A stretch of DNA of 32,869 bases from Bacteroidales bacterium UBA3297 (GTDB taxonomy: Bacteria > Bacteroidota > Bacteroidia > Bacteroidales > Paludibacteraceae), in assembly GCA_002362105.1 (NCBI GenBank), contig DETD01000007.1, forward strand, positions 1 through 32,869. The letters are read 5' to 3'. Of the stretch, positions 15,625-23,800 are shown in pieces. The position numbers and the translations under genes were made by a program. Numbering within the stretch: position 1 is the stretch's first letter; each line of letters opens with the position of its first letter. Below the pieces are notes generated by a model that ran no database searches, was not told the origin of the DNA, and worked only from the letters and a program-made list of their open reading frames with translations.

Positions 15625-16647
15625 ATGAAAACAAAATCTTTAATGGTTGGTGTGGCCGTTGCTATGTCAGCTCAGTTCGCAAACGCACAGTATTGGAACT
15701 CTTCCAACAACAATCTCCTAACTGCGAAAAACAATTCTGGTGCTAATGCCGTTTATGTGGGTATCGGTACTAATGCTTCTACTAGCAACCGTTTGGCTGT
15801 GTCTGGTTCTACAAAATTAGATGGAAGCCTTACCGTAACAGGTACTTCTTTCCTTTCTTCTGTTACCGCTTCAACTAACCTTTACTCAAAGAAGAACCTT
15901 ACTGTCGACGGCTCCACCTTCTTGAATGGTACTTCTACTTTCTTGGGCAAGGTGACTATGCCTGGTGGCTTTACATCTACAAGCGCAAGTACTTTCAATT
16001 GCAACGTGGGTATTGGTACAGCTCCTGACGCTTCAAGGAGATTGTCTGTTTCTGGTGAATCATATTTTGACGGTAAAACAACGTTTAGAGTTGTCAACAA
16101 GGATTTCTTTATTGTAACCGGTGGTAATACTGGCATCAGCATCGCAAATACCAGCTCTTTGAACACTATCACTTCTGAAGTTCAGAACACTTATGCCAAG
16201 CTGGCTATCGTTTCAAGCGAGTTGCAGCTTAAGAGAGGAGATGTAAAGGTTGACAAGAACCTTGACGTTGCCGGCAAGATTACCTGCCACAACCAGATTG
16301 AGGTTACCGCTATGAATGCGGGTACTATGAATGCAGGTTCTATCAATGCCGATGGCATCAATGCCAAAGACATTAAAGTAGAACTTCCTGCTGCTGCCGA
16401 CTATGTGTTCGAAGATAACTACAACTTGAAGAGCCTCAGTGAGGTGGAATCTTACGTTAAGGAGAACAAGCACCTCCCAGGCATGCCTAGCGCTTCTGAG
16501 TTCGCTGAAAAGGGTATGAGCGTTAGCGAGATGAGCAACAAACTTTTGGAAAAGGTGGAAGAGTTGACCCTTCACTTGATTCAGTTGGAAAAGGAAAACG
16601 CTTCTCTTAAGGCGCAAATGGAAGTTATTAATAATAAGGTTAAATAA
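15625..16647 (+). CDS. Secreted fibre-like protein, cassette 2
   Basis: A 340-residue paralogue of the protein at 13311. I use the ATG at 15625, which aligns with that protein's start, rather than the in-frame TTG at 15619. Signal peptide, the YWNSSNNNLLTAKNN segment and the last ~100 residues (AADYVFEDNYNLK, KENKHLPGMPSASEFAEKG, then coiled coil) are almost unchanged between the two. The middle is different and longer, with beta-type repeats (SKLDGSLTV-like and NLTVDGSTFLNG). A short Asn-Ala-Gly repeat (MNAGTMNAGSIN) precedes the C-terminal module and is expanded relative to cassette 1. The stop codon overlaps the start of the next gene by one base (TAATG), so translation of the two is probably coupled. 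Confidence 0.85.
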   Translation: MKTKSLMVGVAVAMSAQFANAQYWNSSNNNLLTAKNNSGANAVYVGIGTNASTSNRLAVSGSTKLDGSLTVTGTSFLSSVTASTNLYSKKNLTVDGSTFLNGTSTFLGKVTMPGGFTSTSASTFNCNVGIGTAPDASRRLSVSGESYFDGKTTFRVVNKDFFIVTGGNTGISIANTSSLNTITSEVQNTYAKLAIVSSELQLKRGDVKVDKNLDVAGKITCHNQIEVTAMNAGTMNAGSINADGINAKDIKVELPAAADYVFEDNYNLKSLSEVESYVKENKHLPGMPSASEFAEKGMSVSEMSNKLLEKVEELTLHLIQLEKENASLKAQMEVINNKVK

Positions 16648-19322
16648 TGAAGAAAATACTGTTAGGGTCCCTTTTGTTCATTGGCTCTGTCGCATATGCG
16701 CAGGACAAATACCTATCGTTCCCAGATGGATATGTAGGGACCACCAATTTCAAAGTGCACAAATCAATTACTGAGGGGTCGTCTTATATAGACGTGACTT
16801 ACTCTTTCGATGGTGCATATATTGATAATTATAAAGGGAACGGGAAAACTTATCAAAAGGTCTATATGCCGGAAGGCTACCTCCTAGACGCTAAGGGAGA
16901 ACCCGAACTCCCTTATTATAGCGATGTTCTTGCCCTTGGCTCGAACAAAGGTGTCAAGGTAACTGTCAAATCGTCGAAATATAAGGATTACAGCTCTTTC
17001 TCGGTAAAGCCTTCCTCTGGTAACGTGTTGCCTGGAACTGCCGGTGGTTTGGCAAACGAATCGTCGGTCTACAAGTCGAATGGGTTGTTCCCTTCCTCTA
17101 TCGCTGAACTGGCAGAGGTGGAGAACCTTCGCGGTGTGCCTTTGGCCACTGTAAAGTTGTATCCAGTCCGATACAATCCTGTATCGAAGAAGTTGCGTTG
17201 CTATTCAAGCATCACTTATAGAATCGACTTCTCTGGCTCGGCTTCTACACCAGCGTTGTCTAGGTCTATGGCCGATGTGATAAAGAACATAGTTTCTAAT
17301 CCGTCGACAGTGGACAGAAACCAGGCTTCTTCTTTGAAGGCTGCAAGAACCGCCACTCCTGAAAACTTCCTTATTGTAACCACTACCAAATACAGGTCGG
17401 CAGTTGAAAGGTTCATGAAGTGGAAGTCTATGCAGGGCTATAACTGTAAACTTATTTGCAATAGCTCTTATACCATTAGTTCGCTGAAGAGTTTGTTGAG
17501 AACCGAGTATAACACTAAGGTGCCCGAATACCTGCTTATTTTCGGCGACAACGAAGATGTGCCGGGCATACAGTTCTCTATCTCACACACTCGTACCGAT
17601 ATTTCGAATCCTTGTGTAATGTACACCGATAACCTTTATGCAAATTCCACTTACATTAAAGGTAATATGTCGGTTACTTCTGTAACGCAGTCTTCTGCCA
17701 ATAACTATAATTTTACTCCAGACATTATTAATGGCCGTATTTCTGTTTCTAACGCAACAGAGGCTGAAAATGTGGTGGATAAGATTATTAATTACGAGAA
17801 GAACCCTCCGCTCTCAGAACGTTTCTACAACAATGCTGTGCACACCGCCTATTTCCAAGATAATGCGGATGACCATGGCGTCTACGATGGTTATGAGGAT
17901 ATGGCCTTTACCAGATCTAGTGAAACTTCATATACTACGGTGACTGGTAATACTGACATTCAGGTAGAACGTATTTATACGGTGGCTCATCACAATACGC
18001 TTCCAAGAAACAGCTTCCTGCCTGCGGAATACCGAAATTCTTGGAATTTGTGGAATTACAGCTCTGCTTCTAATACTAAGATTGTGTCTGCTATAAATAA
18101 TGGCGTGGGATATGTTCTTTATTCTGGTCACGGCGGCCCTAGTGGCTGGGGTAGTGTTGGATTCTCGTCTAGCTCAATTTCAAGTTTGAATAATGGCAAA
18201 AACCTTCCTTTCTTATTTGGAGGTATTGCATGCCAAACAGGTATGTATGAGTACGCATCATGTTTCGCAGAAACGGCTTTGCGTAAGTCAAACGGTGGTG
18301 CCATTGGTGTGACTGCCAATTCCCAGTATGGTTGGATTCCTACATGTACTTATCGTTCCGAGGACTTGATGAAGTGCATTTTCCAAGATAAGGAAACCAA
18401 TGTGGGTAAGGCTATGCACGCTAACTGGTTCAAGTCGTTGTCTAATGGATCTGACTATCCGTATAAGGCGCATATCTGCCTGAGTGCCCATTTGTTTGGC
18501 GACCCAAGCCTTTGCATTTATACGCAAGAGCCTATTTGTTTCAGTCCTACTATCACAAAGAGTGGAACTTCTGTTAGGGTCAGAACAAACGGTGTGGCCG
18601 ACTGCAAAATCACACTGACCAGCCTGACTAATCCAGGCGACGCTTCACGTATGAAGGTTATGGTTGGCGACGACGTGACCTTCTCTGGCATCAACTATCC
18701 GTATGTGGTTACTATTCAGAAAAATAACTATGCCCCTTATGTTGGCAGTGCTACGAATGTGTACATCCAGAACTACACTTTCGCGAGTGCGACAGAAGTC
18801 GCTGGTACAAATATCTATGCGGGCTCGAATGTGTCTACTAACCCTATTATTGGCTCTTCGTCAACTGGTTCTGTAGTAGTGAATGCCGGCCCAGTCTCTT
18901 TCAAGGCGGCTAACAAGGTTATCTTAAAACCTGGATTCATATCTAAGCCTGGCGTGCCTTTTATTGCCTATATTGAAGACTGTATGCATGGTGGTGCTGT
19001 TCGTAACAGTGCTCTGCGCTCTTCTTCTGTGATTAGTGATTATTTGTATTTGCCAGATTCTGAGGAAGACTTGTATAACAACGACGATGAGAAGAATGCC
19101 TTCGTTATCTCGCCAAATCCTACAACTGGTCGTTTTAGTGTCGACCTGGGCGAACTGTCGGGTAGTGTTTGGTTATACGATACCCAAGGTAGGGTGGTTG
19201 GTGTATACAATGCAGCAGAGGGTGTTGCCGAGTGTGACCTTTCCGATAAACCTGCCGGCATTTACATCATAGAAGTAAGAACACCTGATTTCGTTGTAAA
19301 CAAGAAGGTTGTTAAGCAATAG
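16647..19322 (+). CDS. Gingipain-like cysteine peptidase (C25) with T9SS sorting domain
   Basis: An 891-residue protein with a signal peptide (to ~18), a gingipain-type propeptide region (~20-210, ending in a YRIDFSG block), a C25 catalytic domain (~230-640) and a T9SS type A sorting domain in the last ~75 residues (ISPNPTTGRFSVDLGE to KVVKQ). The catalytic dyad is visible as His495 in YSGHGGPSGW and Cys529 in GGIACQTGMYEY. FLIVTTTKYRSAVERFMKWK and EYLLIFGDNEDVPG are further family blocks. Between the catalytic and sorting domains is a beta region (VILKPGFISKPGVPF) like the one in the C13-like peptidase. It is probably exported across the outer membrane and activated by propeptide removal. 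Arg or Lys specificity cannot be told by eye. Confidence 0.92.
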   Translation: MKKILLGSLLFIGSVAYAQDKYLSFPDGYVGTTNFKVHKSITEGSSYIDVTYSFDGAYIDNYKGNGKTYQKVYMPEGYLLDAKGEPELPYYSDVLALGSNKGVKVTVKSSKYKDYSSFSVKPSSGNVLPGTAGGLANESSVYKSNGLFPSSIAELAEVENLRGVPLATVKLYPVRYNPVSKKLRCYSSITYRIDFSGSASTPALSRSMADVIKNIVSNPSTVDRNQASSLKAARTATPENFLIVTTTKYRSAVERFMKWKSMQGYNCKLICNSSYTISSLKSLLRTEYNTKVPEYLLIFGDNEDVPGIQFSISHTRTDISNPCVMYTDNLYANSTYIKGNMSVTSVTQSSANNYNFTPDIINGRISVSNATEAENVVDKIINYEKNPPLSERFYNNAVHTAYFQDNADDHGVYDGYEDMAFTRSSETSYTTVTGNTDIQVERIYTVAHHNTLPRNSFLPAEYRNSWNLWNYSSASNTKIVSAINNGVGYVLYSGHGGPSGWGSVGFSSSSISSLNNGKNLPFLFGGIACQTGMYEYASCFAETALRKSNGGAIGVTANSQYGWIPTCTYRSEDLMKCIFQDKETNVGKAMHANWFKSLSNGSDYPYKAHICLSAHLFGDPSLCIYTQEPICFSPTITKSGTSVRVRTNGVADCKITLTSLTNPGDASRMKVMVGDDVTFSGINYPYVVTIQKNNYAPYVGSATNVYIQNYTFASATEVAGTNIYAGSNVSTNPIIGSSSTGSVVVNAGPVSFKAANKVILKPGFISKPGVPFIAYIEDCMHGGAVRNSALRSSSVISDYLYLPDSEEDLYNNDDEKNAFVISPNPTTGRFSVDLGELSGSVWLYDTQGRVVGVYNAAEGVAECDLSDKPAGIYIIEVRTPDFVVNKKVVKQ

Positions 19323-19383
19323 TAAGTATTGATCCAAACTCTTTATCGGGTGTGATTTCACAGTTGATATAAAGGTTATGTCT

Positions 19384-19426
19384 GACACCGCTGGTGGCTT
19401 ATATGCTGCCGGCGGTGTCTTTTTTT
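19384..19426 (+). terminator. Terminator after the gingipain-like gene
   Basis: GACACCGC (19384-19391) pairs with GCGGTGTC (19412-19419), with some inner pairing, and is followed by seven T. The T-run overlaps the stop codon of the convergent minus-strand gene. Confidence 0.85.
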
Positions 19427-20171
19427 ATTCGTCTTCTATATTGCTTCCCACTTCTTTCGAAGGGTAGTAGAGCAGGTCGATTCCGTCGCAGAAGTTGAAG
19501 GTTTTCGATAGCCCGATGCGGTGCACAGGCATATATTGCTGGATGAACTGGCCTTTGAATATAAAGCCGTCGACTGTCGCCTCGCCTTTGCGGACGTCTG
19601 CCTTTGTCGCAAATTCTTTCGACAGGTCGTTATATTTCGGCTCGCGTACCTCTAGCTTGCCCGATAGCCTTCTCGACACATATTCCTTGTCGGTGTTGAT
19701 AAAGCCCGACAGGCGGATAACCATACATTCCCTGCCGTCGAGCGAGAGCGCCAACAGCGTTGAACCGTCTTTGCCCTGACCCGCAAACACAATACTCGTA
19801 CGTCTGGCGTGCTGACAGTATTGGCGGAAGAAGGTGCATACGTTGAACATCAGCTGCTGGTAGTTGTAGACGCTGTTGCCGTATTGGTTCTTCTCGTAAA
19901 TGGAGTATGAAAAGGTGAGGTTCCGCGTTATGACGCGCATCTGGGGCGAAAGCTCCGCAAACTGCAATATGCGGTTGTTACATTGGATGTCTTTTCCCAA
20001 CTTATTCCAGTACTGACTTATCTTGTCCAGGTTTTTAGGTGTGGAGTCGGCAGCATACTGCTCAGTGAGCGACACCAAGTCGTTCAATGCGCTACTTATC
20101 GGCTCGACCAGCCTTTTCTGACTTTCGGGAGGGGTGAAGTCTCCGTCGATTATGATAGTTTTATTTGACAT
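19425..20171 (-). CDS. Hypothetical cytoplasmic protein
   Basis: A 248-residue protein that I do not recognise. It has no signal peptide or transmembrane segment. It begins MSNKTIIIDGDFTPPESQ and is helical in residues ~20-125, including YQQLMFNVCTFFRQYCQHAR. A likely beta-rich part follows (TSIVFAGQGKDGSTLLALSL, KATVDGFIFKGQF-like). The region 120-240 looks like a compact mixed domain without obvious catalytic residues. It is convergent with the gingipain-like gene and divergent from the carAB leader, and has its own promoter. Codon use resembles that of its neighbours, so there is no sign of transfer. Confidence 0.8.
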   Translation of the reverse strand: MSNKTIIIDGDFTPPESQKRLVEPISSALNDLVSLTEQYAADSTPKNLDKISQYWNKLGKDIQCNNRILQFAELSPQMRVITRNLTFSYSIYEKNQYGNSVYNYQQLMFNVCTFFRQYCQHARRTSIVFAGQGKDGSTLLALSLDGRECMVIRLSGFINTDKEYVSRRLSGKLEVREPKYNDLSKEFATKADVRKGEATVDGFIFKGQFIQQYMPVHRIGLSKTFNFCDGIDLLYYPSKEVGSNIEDE

Positions 20172-20255
20172 AGACTGTGTTTTTATGGTTAGTGCTTGCC
20201 ATGCACTATCGCATAAGATTTTGATATATTTGTGTTTGTCCTCGAGAGTAATTTA

Positions 20256-20285
20256 CAAATATAGTATATTGCAATAAAGAAACAA
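20256..20285 (-). promoter_or_regulatory. Promoter for the minus-strand hypothetical gene
   Basis: On the minus strand, TTG (20283-20285) and TATATTTG (20256-20263) are separated by 19 bp, matching the Bacteroidetes pattern. The leader would be about 80 nt. Confidence 0.65.
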
Positions 20286-20380
20286 TCGAATGTGTTATGG
20301 TTTTCGCTTCTTACGGACCATAAAATTATAAAAAATAAATTATGAATGAAAAAACAAATACATTTTTGATGATATATGCT

Positions 20381-20388
20381 TATCTTTG
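20381..20388 (+). promoter_or_regulatory. -7 box for the carAB leader or a small RNA
   Basis: TATCTTTG is a full TAnnTTTG match in a 675-bp gene-free region. The nearest TTG (20366-20368) is only 12 bp upstream, so the -33 element is unclear. A transcript from here would run into the terminators at 20582 and 20646. Confidence 0.5.
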
Positions 20389-20543
20389 TTTAAGTAAATG
20401 TTGTTGTTCTTGAATTTGTTTTTGAATTCATGAGGTTTGTCTTGGCATTGTTTTTGTATAATGCTCCACTAGACTCAAAGTGGTATTTGACCGTTTGCTT
20501 TCAGAATATTAAAATATGTTTTAGTGCTCTTTGGCGATATTGG

Positions 20544-20631
20544 GACACCAGAGGGTATCTTAGATTTTCCTAATGCCCCCGATCAATAGGCAGACAGAAT
20601 AACCTTATTCTGGTGTCTATTGATTTTTTTA
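20544..20631 (+). ncRNA. Conditional terminator: attenuator-like leader or small RNA end
   Basis: The terminator is formed by ATCAATAG (20582-20589) with CTATTGAT (20617-20624) and CAGAATAA (20595-20602) with TTATTCTG (20605-20612), ending in a T-run. An upstream segment GACACCAGA (20544-20552) is exactly complementary to TCTGGTGTC (20609-20617), which overlaps the terminator's 3' arm, so the two folds exclude each other. A hairpin TTAG/CTAA with flanking GGG/CCC (about 20553-20579) lies between. This is the layout of a transcription attenuator in front of carAB, 216 bp downstream; a stand-alone small RNA is the alternative. Confidence 0.5.
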
Positions 20632-20645
20632 TTACTTCCCTTGTC

Positions 20646-20667
20646 CCGGTATCGTATGCCGGTTTTT
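20646..20667 (+). terminator. Second terminator before the carAB fusion
   Basis: CCGGTAT (20646-20652) pairs with ATGCCGG (20656-20662), one T-G pair, followed by TTTTT. It lies 20 bp after the conditional terminator. Confidence 0.55.
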
Positions 20668-20846
20668 ACAATTTAGTGAAAAAATGGTGTTCTTACTATC
20701 GATTTAATGCAAAATCTGTGCCTTTGTTGCAGATTTTTCACCTCGGTAGGGCAATGACGATTATTGGGCGGTGATTTGAAGTGTTTAAATTTCATATTTC
20801 CGCAAAAATTTCCGAAATTTGCACGATTTTAGGTATTAATAGACTT
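20668..20846 (+). other. Region directly upstream of the carAB fusion
   Basis: It contains a weak hairpin with T-rich end (AAAATCTG 20711-20718 with CAGATTTT 20730-20737). Two imperfect -7 boxes, TGCCTTTG near 20720 and GAAATTTG near 20812, could allow transcription of carAB independent of the leader. Neither is a full TAnnTTTG match. Confidence 0.35.
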
Positions 20847-23800
20847 ATGCAAAATTACAAACCACTCAATTTGGTTCTCGAGGATGGAACCGAATTTAAA
20901 GGCTACTCTTTTGGTTACGACGCTCCGGTTGCCGGCGAAGTTGTTTTCAACACCGCAATGGTGGGCTATCCCGAAAGTTTGACTGACCCTTCTTATTCCG
21001 GTCAGTTGCTTACAATTACATTTCCTTTGGTTGGTAACTATGGTGTTCCTGCCGATGAACTCGACGAGAACGGTTTGTCTAAATATTTTGAATCGGAAAA
21101 AATTCAGGTCGCTGGCTTGATTGTTTCCGATTTTTCTTTTGAATACAGCCACTGTGAGGCCGTCCGCGACCTTGGCGACTGGCTCAAATCGCAGAAGATT
21201 CCAGCCATTACTGGTGTCGATACCCGCGAACTGACCCGCATCGTCCGCGAGAAGGGTACTATGATGGGTAAACTGGTCTTCCCGGGCGAGGATATTCCTT
21301 TCGTTAACCCCGACGATGAAAACCAGGTGGCTAAAGTCAGCTGCAAAGAGGTCGTTACTTACGGTCATGGTAAGCACAAGGTCGTTTTGGTCGACTGCGG
21401 TGTGAAGAACAACATCATCCGCTGCCTGCTCCGCCGCGACACTACGGTTACCCGTGTGCCTTGGGATTACGACTTCACCGGGCTCGAATACGAGGGCTTG
21501 TTTATCTCTAACGGCCCAGGCGACCCTAATTATTGCGACGCTACTGTTGCCAACATCCGCAAGTCGATGGAACTGAAACCCGAGACGCCGATTTTCGGTA
21601 TATGTATGGGTAACCAACTCCTCTCGAAAGCGGGTGGCGCTAAAGTGAATAAGTTGAAGTACGGACACCGTGGACACAACCAGCCTGTGCAGTTGGTTGG
21701 CACTACCACTGCGTTCATCACTTCACAGAACCATGGCTTTGCTGTCGATACCACCACTCTTGGTGCCGATTGGGAGCCTTTGTTCGAAAATATGAACGAT
21801 GGTACTAACGAGGGTATCCAGCACAAAACCAAGCCTTACTTCTCGGCACAGTTCCATCCGGAAGCCGCTTCTGGCCCTACCGATACCGAATTCTTCTTCG
21901 ACGAGTTCGTAAAGGTGATGGACAAGCCTGGCTACCGTCCGTTCTCCGATGTGCGCCGTAACGCGTTCCAAGGCCGCAAGCAGTACAAGAAGGTGCTTTT
22001 GCTCGGTTCGGGTGCGTTGAAGATTGGTGAGGCCGGCGAGTTCGACTACTCTGGCTCTCAGGCGCTGAAGGCAATGAAGGAAGAAGGCATCAGCACTGTC
22101 CTTATCAACCCTAACATCGCAACTGTACAGACTTCCGAAGGTGTTGCCGACAAGGTTTACTTCCTGCCGGTTACCCCTGATTTCGTTGAGAAGGTCATCG
22201 AAAAGGAACGCCCAGACGGCATCTTCCTTTCTTTCGGTGGACAGACCGCGTTGAACTGTGGTGTGGCGCTTTACCGCAACAAGGTGCTCGAAAAGTACAA
22301 CGTACAGGTTTTGGGTACACCGGTTCAGGCAATTATCGATACCGAAGACCGTGAAATCTTCAACGAACGTCTTTCTGAAATCAATGTCAACTATATAAAG
22401 AGTGAGGCTGTTACCGACCTCGAGGGTGCTGTTTCCGCTGCCCACAAGCTGGGCTATCCGGTCATCGTCCGCGCGGCTTATGCGCTGGGTGGCCTCGGTT
22501 CCGGTTTCTGCGACGACGACGAGCAGTTGAAGGAACTGGTTGAAAAAGCATTCACCTATTCTCCTCAGGTCTTGGTCGAGAAGTCGCTCAAGGGCTGGAA
22601 GGAAATCGAGTACGAGGTGGTGCGCGACAAGTACGACAACTGTATCACCGTTTGTAACATGGAGAACTTCGACCCGCTCGGCATCCATACCGGCGAGTCT
22701 ATCGTTGTGGCTCCTTCGCAAACCCTTACCAACCACGACTTCCACCGTCTGCGCGAATTGGCTATCCGCATCATCCGTCACATCGGCATTGTGGGTGAGT
22801 GTAACGTGCAGTACGCATACGACCCTAACAGCGACGACTACCGCGTCATTGAGGTGAATGCCCGTCTGAGCCGTTCGTCAGCTTTGGCGTCGAAGGCTAC
22901 GGGTTATCCGTTGGCGTTTGTTGCTGCCAAACTGGGTATGGGCTACGGCCTTCCTGAGTTGAAGAACTCGGTTACCAAGGTAACTTCTGCGTTCTTCGAG
23001 CCTGCACTCGACTACGTGGTCTGCAAGATCCCTCGTTGGGACCTTGGCAAGTTCCAGGGCGTTTCCCGCTTGTTGGGCTCTTCTATGAAGTCGGTCGGCG
23101 AGGTTATGGCTATTGGCCGCAATTTCGAAGAGGCTATCCAGAAGGGTCTCCGTATGATTGGTCAGGGTATGCACGGTTTCGTGGCTAACAAGCACCTGCA
23201 TACCGACGAACTCGAAAAAGCCCTCTCACAACCTACCGACAAGCGTATCTTCTTCATCGCGCAGGCTTTGCACGAGGGATACTCTGTTGAGAAAATACAC
23301 GAACTGACCAAGATCGATAATTGGTTCTTGCTCAAACTCGAAAATATCATCAAGCACGAGGCGGCTCTTGCACAGTACAACAAGTTGGAAGAGGTGCCCG
23401 ACGCTTTCTTGCGTGAAATCAAGACGCTCGGTTTCTCAGACTTCCAGGTGGCTCGTCTGGTGACCAAATGTCCCGACAACGACCTCGACGATGTTGTGCT
23501 TGAAGTCCGCAAATACCGTAAGTCGCGTGGCATTGTGCCATGCGTCAAGCAGATCGACACGCTGGCTGCCGAATATCCGGCCCAGACCAACTACCTCTAT
23601 GTCACCTACGACGCTGTTGAGAGCGACATCAAGTTCGAGAACGACAAGAAGTCGGTAGTGGTGCTCGGTTCGGGTGCTTACCGTATTGGTAGCTCTGTCG
23701 AGTTCGACTGGTGCGGTGTCAACGCCCTCAACACCATCCGCAAGGAGGGGTACCGCTCGGTAATGATCAACTACAACCCTGAAACGGTTTCTACCGACTA

